This document shows, piece after piece, positions 14,056-21,198 of a stretch of 21,198 bases of DNA. A program made the position numbers and the translations under genes. Source of the stretch: DATGQT01 sp035304085 (lineage in GTDB: Bacteria; Bacteroidota; Rhodothermia; Rhodothermales; Rubricoccaceae); NCBI GenBank assembly GCA_035304085.1, contig DATGQT010000345.1, positions 1 to 21,198 on the forward strand. Reading direction: 5' to 3'. Below the pieces are notes generated by a model that saw nothing but the letters and a program-made list of their open reading frames with translations, was not told the DNA's origin and made no database searches. Position 1 is the first letter of the stretch, and every line of letters begins with the position of its first letter.

Positions 14056-15888
14056 CTGAACGCCCCCACGGCCATCCCCAGCCACCCGACCATAGCGGGC
14101 ATCCGGCCCTTCGCCGAGCTGGCGCGCGGCGAGGCCGCCGTCGTCTACAAGGGCTACGACCCCGCGCGGGGGGTCGTCCTGCTGAAGGTGCTCACGGCCG
14201 AGGCCGCCGCCGACCCCGCGCTCGTGGCGTGGCTCGAGCGCGAGGCCGCCGCCGTCGCCGCCGTCGAACACCCCAACGTCGTCGCCCTCTACGCCTCCGG
14301 GCAGGATGCCGGGCGGCCCTACCTCGTCACGGAGTTCGTCGAGGGGCGGACCCTGGCGCAGGCGCTCGAAGCGCACGGCCCGCTCCCCCCCGAGCTCGCG
14401 GCCTACGTCGCCGCCGAGACGGCGAGGGGGCTCGGCGCCGCCCACGCCGCCGGCCTCCTCCACCGCGACCTCAAGCCCGCCAACATCCTCCTCGCCGACG
14501 ACGGCCGCGTGAAGCTGGCCGACTTCGGGCTCGCCACGCGCGTCGGCGCCGAGGGGGACGCGGCCCTCGGGGAGGTGCGCGGCACGCCCGGCTACCTCGC
14601 CCCCGAGGTCATCTGCGGCAGCGGGCCCGTGTGCGCGGCGGCCGACCTCTTCGCCCTCGGGGCCGTCCTCGCCGAGGCCCTCACCGGCCGCCCCGCCTTC
14701 CCCGCCCCGAGCGTCCCCGCCGCCCTCGACGCGGCCCTCCACCACGACCCCATCCCGGCCCTCCGCGGCGACCTCCGCCTCCCGGCCGCGCTCGTGGACG
14801 TCGCCCAGGGCCTCGTCGCGAAGGACCCCGCCGCCCGGCCCTCCGCCGCCGAGGCCGCCGCCGCCCTCGACGCCTGCACGAGCATCCCCGGCACCGGCTT
14901 CCGCGCCGGCCCCGACGGCCTCGCCGCCTGGCTCGCCGACCCCGACGCCTACCGCGGCGCTCGCCCGGCGCCGCCCACGCTCGCCACCGCGCCGCTGGCC
15001 GTGCCCGAGGCCGGGACGCCGGCTGCCTTCGTGCCGACGGTGGTCCTGCCCCCGGCGCTCGACCGGGCGGCCGTGCCCGCCGACAGGCCCCTCCGCCGCG
15101 CCGTCCGCGCAGGCCTCGTCGCCCTCGTCCTCGTCGCCCTCGTCGTCATCGCCTTCGCCGCCGTCCGCTCCGGCCCCGACCGCGCCGAGGTCCCGGTCAC
15201 CGACCGCCCGGACTCCCTCGCGCTGGCGCTCCCGGGTGCGCCGCCGGACACCGCCGCGGTGGCCGCCGGGGAGCCCCTCGCCGTCGTGCAGCCCGGGGAG
15301 GAAGCGCCGTCGCAGGAGGAGCCCGCGCCGCCGGACCCCGCGCAGGCCGAGCCGTCCGTGATCACGCCTCCCGTGGCTACGCCGCCCGTGCGCGAGGAGC
15401 CGCCGCCCCGGCCGGATCCGCCAGCCGAGGCGCCGCCGGAGCCGCCCGCGCCGGGGCGCCTGGTGGTGGCCGTGCAGCCGTGGGCCGAGGTGCTCGTGGA
15501 CGGCCGCCGCGTCGGGGAGGGGCCGCTCGTGACGGTGCCGGCGCTGGCGGCGGGGGAGCACCACGTCGAGCTGCGCAACCCGGAGTTCCCGCCCGTGCAG
15601 CGGCGCGTCACCGTGGCGGGCGGGGCCGAGGAGCGGCTGAGCGTCTCGCTCTGGGAAGGCGTCGCGCGGATCACGATCCAGGTGCACCCCTGGGCCGAGG
15701 TGTCGGTGGGGGGCCGCGACCTCGGGGCGGTGCCCCCGCAGCGGCAGGTCATCCTCGCGCCGGGCGCGCACGCGATCCGGCTCACGCACCCCAGCCTCGG
15801 CACCTGGACCGGCACCGTCACGGCGCGGGCGGGCGAGACCCGCACGCTTCGCCTCAACCTCACCGAGCTGCTCGGGGGGGGGTCCTGA
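14056..15888 (+). CDS. Transmembrane Ser/Thr protein kinase with C-terminal PEGA repeats, about 610 aa
   Basis: A Hanks-type kinase domain has the Lys of VLLKVL (K44), catalytic loop HRDLKPANILL (from H136), DFG (D156-G158) and GTPGYLAPE. The ATP loop ELARGEAAVVYKG keeps only one of the usual glycines. A membrane segment lies near residues 350-372. It is followed by a Pro/Glu-rich spacer and two PEGA-like domains (about 465-535 and 537-605; WAEVLVDGRRVGEGPL and WAEVSVGGRDLGAVPP). The kinase is cytoplasmic, with a periplasmic sensor or anchor. No ATG, GTG or TTG exists between the upstream stop (14032) and GTG 14188, which would cut off the catalytic Lys. The CTG at 14056 is therefore taken as start, with moderate certainty. 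Confidence 0.85.
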   Translation: MNAPTAIPSHPTIAGIRPFAELARGEAAVVYKGYDPARGVVLLKVLTAEAAADPALVAWLEREAAAVAAVEHPNVVALYASGQDAGRPYLVTEFVEGRTLAQALEAHGPLPPELAAYVAAETARGLGAAHAAGLLHRDLKPANILLADDGRVKLADFGLATRVGAEGDAALGEVRGTPGYLAPEVICGSGPVCAAADLFALGAVLAEALTGRPAFPAPSVPAALDAALHHDPIPALRGDLRLPAALVDVAQGLVAKDPAARPSAAEAAAALDACTSIPGTGFRAGPDGLAAWLADPDAYRGARPAPPTLATAPLAVPEAGTPAAFVPTVVLPPALDRAAVPADRPLRRAVRAGLVALVLVALVVIAFAAVRSGPDRAEVPVTDRPDSLALALPGAPPDTAAVAAGEPLAVVQPGEEAPSQEEPAPPDPAQAEPSVITPPVATPPVREEPPPRPDPPAEAPPEPPAPGRLVVAVQPWAEVLVDGRRVGEGPLVTVPALAAGEHHVELRNPEFPPVQRRVTVAGGAEERLSVSLWEGVARITIQVHPWAEVSVGGRDLGAVPPQRQVILAPGAHAIRLTHPSLGTWTGTVTARAGETRTLRLNLTELLGGGS

Positions 15889-15890
15889 CT

Positions 15891-15905
15891 CGGCATGCCC
15901 CTTGC
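15891..15905 (+). promoter_or_regulatory. Possible second sigma-54 promoter, upstream of the Kelch gene
   Basis: CGGCATGCCCCTTGC has the GG-N10-GC spacing and eight of ten core bases of TGGCAC-N5-TTGC. It lies 31 bases before the Kelch ATG. A perfect TAGGGG/CCCCTA hairpin with a CAA loop (15912-15926) follows in the would-be leader. Two-mismatch sites occur by chance, so only position supports this one. Confidence 0.3.
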
Positions 15906-15936
15906 GGAGGCTAGGGGCAACCCCTACACTACCCCC

Positions 15937-17178
15937 ATGCCCCGCCTGCTGCCGACCCTCCTCTTCGGTCTCCTCGCCGCCGGCCTCCCCGCGGCCCACG
16001 CCCAGATCGTGGCGTGGGAGGAGGTGGCCCCGATGCCCACCGCCCGCGCCTATGCCGCGGTGGCCGTGCTGAACGGGCAGATCTACGTGATGGGCGGGCG
16101 CGCACCCAACGGCGCCGTCCTCGGCGTCGTCGAGCGCTACGACCCCGTCGCGGACACGTGGCAGCAGGTGGCGAGCCTGCGCGAGCCGCGCTACGGCGCC
16201 GCCGCCACCGTCCTCAACGGGCGCATCCTCCTCACCGGCGGGCGCGAGGCCGACGGCCGCGTGACGGATGACGTCGAGGAGTACGTCCCGGGCGAGAACG
16301 ACTGGGAGTCGTTCGACAGCCTCGAAGACGAGCGCGAGGGGCACGCCGCGTTCACCATAGGCAACACGGCCTACGTCTTCGGCGGCTACAGCGAGAGCGG
16401 CGTCTACCGCGCCGACGCCGAGTACTACGATCCCGGCGAGGAGGACTGGTACGAGTATCCGAACTGGACGCTGGACGCCCCCCGCGCCGCCTTCGCGGCC
16501 GTCGTCCAGGCCGGCGGCGTCCTCATCTTCGGCGGCTACAGCCAGTTCGGGCCCCTCGCCGCCGTCGAGTTCTACGTGCCCGGCACCGGCGGTGAGTCGA
16601 GGGCGTCGCTGGAGGAGCCGCGCGGCGCCCTCGCCGGCGCCGGCAACGGCACCCGGGCGTGGGCCATCGGCGGGAAGAACGCCCTGAACGAGGTCGTGAG
16701 CCGCGTGGACGTCTACGACCAGCAGACGAACAAGTGGACGACCGAGGCCCCGCTCCCGACCCCGCGCGAGGGCGCCGTCGCCGCCGTCGTGAACGACACC
16801 GTGTATGTGTTCGGCGGGTACGACGGGCAGGGCCTGCCCGCCACGACCAGCCTCAAGGGGGTCATGGGGACCATCGCCACCGACCCGCGCGCGCCGGACG
16901 CCGGCTTCGCCCTCGATCCGGCCGGGCCGAACCCCTTCCACGACGGCACCCGCCTCGCCCTCCGCCTCGACCGCCCCGCCGCGGCCACCGTCGCCGTCTA
17001 CGACGTGCTCGGCCGTCGCGTGGCGCTCCTCCACGAAGGTCCCCTCGCGGCCGGCCGCCACGTCCTCGCGTGGGACGGCACCGGCGCCTCCGGGCAGCGG
17101 CTCGCGGCGGGGCTCTACGTCGTCCGCGCCGTGGCGGGCGAGCGGCAGGCCACCCTCCACCTCACGCGCGTGCCGTAG
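15937..17178 (+). CDS. Secreted Kelch-repeat protein with T9SS sorting domain, 413 aa
   Basis: A signal peptide (about 1-22, ending AHAQ) is followed by five to six Kelch motifs. Examples are VAVLNGQIYVMGGR, ATVLNGRILLTGGR, FTIGNTAYVFGGY, VVQAGGVLIFGGY and AVVNDTVYVFGGYDG. They should form a beta-propeller (about 24-312). The last 85 residues carry GPNPF, VAVYDVLGRRVALLHEG, HVLAWDG and LAAGLYVVRAV, the type A sorting domain that directs proteins through the type IX system to the cell surface. Ligand and function are unknown. It lies 48 bases after the kinase gene and 5 bases before the next gene. The ATG at 15937 is chosen because it starts the signal peptide; an in-frame ATG at 15895 falls in the putative promoter. 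Confidence 0.93.
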   Translation: MPRLLPTLLFGLLAAGLPAAHAQIVAWEEVAPMPTARAYAAVAVLNGQIYVMGGRAPNGAVLGVVERYDPVADTWQQVASLREPRYGAAATVLNGRILLTGGREADGRVTDDVEEYVPGENDWESFDSLEDEREGHAAFTIGNTAYVFGGYSESGVYRADAEYYDPGEEDWYEYPNWTLDAPRAAFAAVVQAGGVLIFGGYSQFGPLAAVEFYVPGTGGESRASLEEPRGALAGAGNGTRAWAIGGKNALNEVVSRVDVYDQQTNKWTTEAPLPTPREGAVAAVVNDTVYVFGGYDGQGLPATTSLKGVMGTIATDPRAPDAGFALDPAGPNPFHDGTRLALRLDRPAAATVAVYDVLGRRVALLHEGPLAAGRHVLAWDGTGASGQRLAAGLYVVRAVAGERQATLHLTRVP

Positions 17179-17183
17179 CGCCT

Positions 17184-17984
17184 ATGCGCCTCCCCCTCCG
17201 CCTCGGCACGCCGCTGCTCATCGGGCTCCTGCTGGCCGGGACCGCCGCCGCCCAGCCGTCCCCGGACACCGACCCCGACGGCGTCGTCGCTGCGGTGGAG
17301 GCGGCCTACGAGCAGCTCGACTACGAGACGGCCGAGGCGCTCGCGCGCGAGGCGCTGACGCACTACGAGGCGTTCACGCCGGACCAGCTCGTCCGCCTCC
17401 ACACCCTCCTCGGCCTCATCCTCTACGCGCGCGGCGAGGAGCTCGAGGCGGCGGCCCAGTTCCGCGCCGCCCTCACCCTCGACCCCACGCTCACCCTCGA
17501 CCCCCTCCTCGTCTCCCCCACCACCATCGCGTTCTTCGAGCGGACGAAGGAGGCGTTCCTCCAGGAGCAGTCGGCGGGCGGGAGCCCGGGCGGGGGCGTC
17601 CGCTACGTCACCGTCTACGACCCGCGCGGGGCGGCCTTCGCGCGCTCACTGGCGCTGCCGGGCTGGGGCCAGCGCTTCAAGGGGGAGCGGACGAAGGGGT
17701 GGGTGCTCACGGGCGTCTGGGCCGCCGGCCTCGCCGCCTCCGCCGCCTCCGCGTACCGATACCATCAGGTCCGCCAGGCCTACCTCGACGAACGCGACCC
17801 CGACCTCATCCCGGACCGCCGCGACACGATGGACACGTGGTTCAAGGTCCGCAACAACGTCCTGCTCGGGACCGCGGTCGTGTGGGCGCTCATCGCCGTC
17901 GAGGCCGGCATCACGGGGGGGCCGGAGGAGCGGATGGCGGTGGGTCCGGCGCCGGGCGGCGCTTCGCTGCGCCTCCGCTTCTGA
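17184..17984 (+). CDS. TPR / DUF5683-like membrane protein, 266 aa
   Basis: A signal peptide (about 1-23, ending AAAQ) leads into a helical TPR-like part (about 33-125) with AYEQLDYETAEALAREAL and ILYARGEELEAAAQFRAALTLDP. The C-terminal part begins with SLALPGWGQRFKGERTKGW and contains two membrane segments near 172-190 and 220-240. The PGWGQ-x-G pattern is typical of DUF5683-type proteins, frequent in Bacteroidota and of unknown function. It is five bases behind the Kelch gene, so surely co-transcribed. Together with the kinase it may form an envelope-sensing set, which is speculative. Confidence 0.85.
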   Translation: MRLPLRLGTPLLIGLLLAGTAAAQPSPDTDPDGVVAAVEAAYEQLDYETAEALAREALTHYEAFTPDQLVRLHTLLGLILYARGEELEAAAQFRAALTLDPTLTLDPLLVSPTTIAFFERTKEAFLQEQSAGGSPGGGVRYVTVYDPRGAAFARSLALPGWGQRFKGERTKGWVLTGVWAAGLAASAASAYRYHQVRQAYLDERDPDLIPDRRDTMDTWFKVRNNVLLGTAVVWALIAVEAGITGGPEERMAVGPAPGGASLRLRF

Positions 17985-18597
17985 GCCGCGCCGTGCGCAC
18001 CGGCTGCGCGCGCTCGTGCATCGGATGCACGGCCGTCGGACGCGCGAGCCCGGAGGCGCGGGATGGTGGGAGTGGTCGTTCGCTGTCGGGGGGCTCCGGC
18101 ACGGTTTTGTACGGAGGTCGCGCGAGCCTGCTATCGCTGAGGCTCCCGCTCCCACCGGGCCTCGCGTGCGGTGAGGAGCTTCGAAGGGAGAGGGGTAGCG
18201 CGGCGGGGCCGAGCGGAGTGGCTCCGGCCCCCCGCGCCCTCCCTGCGGGCTCGTCCCGACTCGCCGGCTCGCGAAAGGTCCGTGCGCGTCCTCGGTGGGA
18301 GCATCAGGAAGAGGGGCCCGTAGGGGATTCCTCCACGTCAGAGGAGGCGAAACCCCCACAGCGCTCGGAGCGCCGAGCCCACAGGCCGAGCCCGCGCCGC
18401 GGTCTATCGAGGGATGACCGCTCTCACGCCCTCTCCGCGGTAACCCTTTCCGGCACAGTGGTTGGGTGGATCCGAGGCGGATCCACGTGAGCCGGCCCTC
18501 CGCGGGCTCCCTTTCGTAGGGCGTGCGCAGTGCGCGCACGTGATGCGCGCCGCTCGCTCCACTCACCCCGGCCTGCTCGGCCTCGACCACCACCCCG
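17985..18597 (+). other. 613-base non-coding region rich in inverted repeats
   Basis: No frame here looks like protein. Seen directly: a perfect 7-bp hairpin at 18015-18031 (CGTGCAT/ATGCACG); a long imperfect hairpin at 18186-18243 (arms of about 25 bases, GGAGTG loop); a 10-base inverted pair GCTCCCACCG at 18148-18157 and CGGTGGGAGC at 18293-18302 enclosing that hairpin; GCTCGG/CCGAGC at 18363-18378; a perfect 8-bp GTGGATCC/GGATCCAC hairpin at 18466-18486; and GTGCGC/GCGCAC at 18523-18539. The first hairpin may end the upstream operon. The nested stems suggest a structured RNA or a decayed repeat element. A weak sigma-54-like site sits at 18451-18465. Confidence 0.5.
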
Positions 18598-21198
18598 ATG
18601 CACCTGCCTACGCGCCTCTGCTTCGCCGTCCTCCTCGCCTTCTTGGCCTCCGTCGCCTCGGCGCAGGTCCCGGCCATCCCGTTCGAGGGCGTCCCCTGGC
18701 TCGGATACAACGCCGGCTCCAGCGCCTACGACGGCAACCCCGCCCCCTTCGAGCGCGACCCCTCCGCGGTGGCCGCGGCCGACTTCGACGGCGACGGCGA
18801 CCTCGACGTCGTCGTCTCGAACACCGAGTACGCCGCGCCCGGCGGCGGCACCGACGGGATGTCCGGCTTCGTCGTCCTGTTCAACGACGGCGACGGGGTC
18901 TACGGCCCGCCCACGCACTACACCGTCTCGAACAAGGGGTGCTGGGACGTCGCCGTGGGCGACTTCGACGAGGACGGCGACGTGGACGTCATCGTGCCCG
19001 TGGCGGACACGTTCTGGGAGGCCGGCAACACCGTCGTCCTCTTCCTCAACGACGGCGGCGGCGCCTTCCCCACCTCGCGCACGTTCACCGTCGGCGGGCT
19101 GGCCCCGACGGGCATCACCGTGGCCGACTTCGACGGCGACGGCCACCTCGACGTGGCGACCGTGAGTTACCAGTTCCCCGAGATGGATGGCCGCGTCTCC
19201 GTGCTGAAGGGCACCGGCGCGGGGCAGTTCGCGCCCCACGTGACCTACACCGTCGACGCGCGCCCCTTCAAGCTGGCTGCCGGGGACCTCGACGGCGACG
19301 GCCGTCCCGACCTCGTCGTGGCGCACGACTGGCAGGGGGTCTCCGTCCTCCTCAACAGCGGCACCGGCAGCTTCGCTGCGCCGGTGGTCTACGACCAGTT
19401 CTTCCCGATGCAGGGCGGGATGAATTACGGCGCCGTCACCCTCGGCGACTCGGACGGCGACGGCGACCTCGACGTGTTCTACTCGAACACGCGGAGCCAC
19501 CCCGTCGGGGGCACGCCGCGGCTCGTCCACCTCCGCAACGACGGCGGCGCCCTCACCCGCCTCGCCGACATCATGCTGACCGCCTACGCCTCCGGCCCCG
19601 CCGACCTCGTCACGGCCGACTTCGACGGCGACGGCTGGACCGACGTGGCCGGCGCCTCCTTCGATAGCGGCGCCAGCACCGACGGCCTCCGCGTCGTCCT
19701 CAACGACGGCGCGGGCGGGTTCGAGCCGGCCCAGGCCTTCCCGGCCGGGCAGGCCAACTACGCCCTCGCCGCCGGCGACGTGGACGGCGACGGCGACCTC
19801 GACCTCCTCGCCGCCGACCGCTTCTCGATGGCCGTCACCGTCCACGAGAACCCTGGCAGCGGCGTCTTCCCCGTCTTCGCCGACCGCTACCCCACCGGCT
19901 CGCACACCCTGCTCTACCTCGACGCGGGCGACGTGGACGGCGACGGCGACCTCGACCTCTTCGCCTCCGGCTACAACCTCGGCACGCCCGGCGCCATGCT
20001 CCGGAACAACGGCGACGGCACCTTCGCCGCGCCCGTCAACTACACCCACTCGACGACCTACGGCCGCGGCGTCGCCAACGCGAAGCTCCGCGACCTCGAC
20101 GGGGACGGGGACCTCGACCTCCTCTACAACGACGCCCACACCGACGCCTTCCCCACCTACGACTTCTACACCGGCCTCAACGACGGGACCGGCACCTTCG
20201 GCCCGCTCACGGAGTGGCTCCTCGGGACGTGCGGGAACGGGGACATCGACGCCGTAGACCTCGACAACGACGGCGACCTCGACGTCGTCAACGTCGAGCA
20301 GCTCGGCTGCGCCGGGGGCAACAGCCCCCAGCGGCTCTTCATCCGCCTCAACAACGGCGACGCCACGTTCCAGCCCGCCTACACCATCGACATCGGCCGC
20401 ATCCCGCGCGACCTCGACCACGGCGACTTCAACGACGACGGGAACGTGGACCTCGTCACGGCGCACTGGGGCGTCTACGGCGCCAACGACTACCTCAACG
20501 TCCACCTCGGCAACGGCGACGGCACGTTCCAGGAGGAGGTCTACTACCCCGTGGGCGAGGGGCCCCGCTACGTCGTCGTCGCGGACCTCAACGGCGACGG
20601 GCACGAGGACTTCGCCACCGCCAACACAGGCAGCGGCAACGAGGGGCGCGAGACGCTGACGGTGCTCTTCGGGACGGGCGCGGGCACGTTCGTCGGGCGG
20701 CAGGACTACTACGCCCCGTTCGCGCCCGACCTCCTCGGCGCGACCGGCATCGCCGCCGGCGACGTCGATGGCGACGGCGACCTCGACCTCATGATGACCG
20801 CTGCTAACGGCCTCGCGATGTACTACAACGACGGCGAAGGCGGCTTCACCTTCCCCCACCGCCTCGGCGTCTACTGGGGCCCCTTCGGCCCCGTCTACGA
20901 GGACTTCGACGGCGACGCCGTCCCCGACCTCGCCATGATCGTGAGCGCGCCGCCGGCCCTGCTCACCCGAGAGGTCGCGATCATGCGGGGGCTCGGAGGC
21001 GCCTCGGCGCCGGTGGCTGTGACGGCGGAGCCCATCGGCGGCCCCCCCATCATCGGTCCCGACGGCGGGAGCTTCTCCTTCCGCGTCCGCCTCACCAACA
21101 CCACCGACCAGCCCCAGACCGTCCAGGGCTGGACCGCCGTCACCGGGCCCGTCGACCGCGAGCCCGTCTTCGGGCCGATGACGGTGACGGTCCCCCCC
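18598..21198 (+). CDS. Large secreted FG-GAP (VCBS-like) repeat protein, 3' end outside window
   Basis: The ATG at 18598 starts a signal peptide (about 1-22, ending ASAQ). The frame stays open to the window edge (867 codons). It contains fourteen calcium-loop motifs of the D-x-D-G-D-x-x-D type, for example ADFDGDGDLDVVV, GDVDGDGDLDLLA and GDFNDDGNVDLVT, separated by 45-65 residues with NDGxGxF turns. These FG-GAP/VCBS repeats build calcium-binding beta-propellers on surface or secreted proteins. The visible end (PIIGPDGGSFSFRVRLTNTT onward) starts a different beta-sandwich domain; a T9SS sorting domain would be expected beyond the edge. Probably an exported, surface-attached protein with unknown ligand. 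It stands apart from the upstream operon by 613 bases. Confidence 0.93.
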   Translation, partial: MHLPTRLCFAVLLAFLASVASAQVPAIPFEGVPWLGYNAGSSAYDGNPAPFERDPSAVAAADFDGDGDLDVVVSNTEYAAPGGGTDGMSGFVVLFNDGDGVYGPPTHYTVSNKGCWDVAVGDFDEDGDVDVIVPVADTFWEAGNTVVLFLNDGGGAFPTSRTFTVGGLAPTGITVADFDGDGHLDVATVSYQFPEMDGRVSVLKGTGAGQFAPHVTYTVDARPFKLAAGDLDGDGRPDLVVAHDWQGVSVLLNSGTGSFAAPVVYDQFFPMQGGMNYGAVTLGDSDGDGDLDVFYSNTRSHPVGGTPRLVHLRNDGGALTRLADIMLTAYASGPADLVTADFDGDGWTDVAGASFDSGASTDGLRVVLNDGAGGFEPAQAFPAGQANYALAAGDVDGDGDLDLLAADRFSMAVTVHENPGSGVFPVFADRYPTGSHTLLYLDAGDVDGDGDLDLFASGYNLGTPGAMLRNNGDGTFAAPVNYTHSTTYGRGVANAKLRDLDGDGDLDLLYNDAHTDAFPTYDFYTGLNDGTGTFGPLTEWLLGTCGNGDIDAVDLDNDGDLDVVNVEQLGCAGGNSPQRLFIRLNNGDATFQPAYTIDIGRIPRDLDHGDFNDDGNVDLVTAHWGVYGANDYLNVHLGNGDGTFQEEVYYPVGEGPRYVVVADLNGDGHEDFATANTGSGNEGRETLTVLFGTGAGTFVGRQDYYAPFAPDLLGATGIAAGDVDGDGDLDLMMTAANGLAMYYNDGEGGFTFPHRLGVYWGPFGPVYEDFDGDAVPDLAMIVSAPPALLTREVAIMRGLGGASAPVAVTAEPIGGPPIIGPDGGSFSFRVRLTNTTDQPQTVQGWTAVTGPVDREPVFGPMTVTVPP

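Noticed and set aside
18451..18465. Sigma-54-like site CGGCAC-AGTGG-TTGG.
   Set aside because: Two core mismatches including the -12 GC, and over 130 bases from the next start codon; such sites are expected by chance.
18424..20859. Long minus-strand open frame opposite the FG-GAP protein, rich in VEVAVAVEV.
   Set aside because: The repetition is the antisense reading of the DFDGDGDLD calcium loops, not an independent repeat protein.

Overview
The window is about 21.2 kb of very GC-rich bacterial DNA. It most likely comes from a Rhodothermota/Bacteroidota-type organism (Rhodothermales or Rubricoccaceae-like). This is inferred from a type IX secretion (T9SS) C-terminal domain on a Kelch protein, an FG-GAP surface protein, a four-helix-bundle (TIGR02436-type) gene, a tRNA without an encoded CCA end, and the near absence of Shine-Dalgarno sites. 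The species cannot be named from the sequence alone.

Left edge (1-1100): the 3' part of a tRNA-Ser, probably GCT anticodon, with a strong hairpin behind it; a 68-residue protein of unknown function on the minus strand; and a MarC-family membrane protein on the plus strand.

Centre (1090-11083, minus strand): one long, tightly packed gene string, read from high to low coordinates. It encodes a membrane protein with two 14-spaced histidine pairs typical of a diheme b cytochrome, a monoheme haem-binding-domain protein, an anchored TPR protein, a 23-heme c-type cytochrome, a 28-heme c-type cytochrome, a predicted outer-membrane beta-barrel, and a membrane-anchored [4Fe-4S]/FAD/NAD(P) oxidoreductase. 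Four of the junctions are stop/start overlaps (ATGA, GTGA, TGATG), so co-translation is likely. A textbook sigma-54 promoter (TGGCAC-N5-TTGC) lies 16 bases upstream of the first gene, and a GAF-AAA+-Fis sigma-54 activator is encoded 1.4 kb away. My reading is a sigma-54-controlled conduit with 52 CXXCH sites that moves electrons between the quinone pool and the outer membrane. The architecture resembles porin-cytochrome systems, but the proteins are not the MtrCAB set. A four-helix-bundle gene in the opposite direction interrupts the string between the barrel and the oxidoreductase.

A second layer is a series of 7-8 bp tandem-repeat arrays at most junctions of this string. Several lie inside the first codons of the genes, and two frame the four-helix-bundle gene in inverted orientation.

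Right side (11203-21198, plus strand): a lipoprotein with a carboxypeptidase-regulatory-like domain; the sigma-54 activator; a transmembrane Ser/Thr kinase with PEGA repeats and no ordinary start codon; a Kelch protein with a T9SS sorting domain; a TPR/DUF5683-like membrane protein; a 613-base non-coding stretch rich in inverted repeats; and a large secreted FG-GAP (VCBS-like) protein that runs off the right edge.
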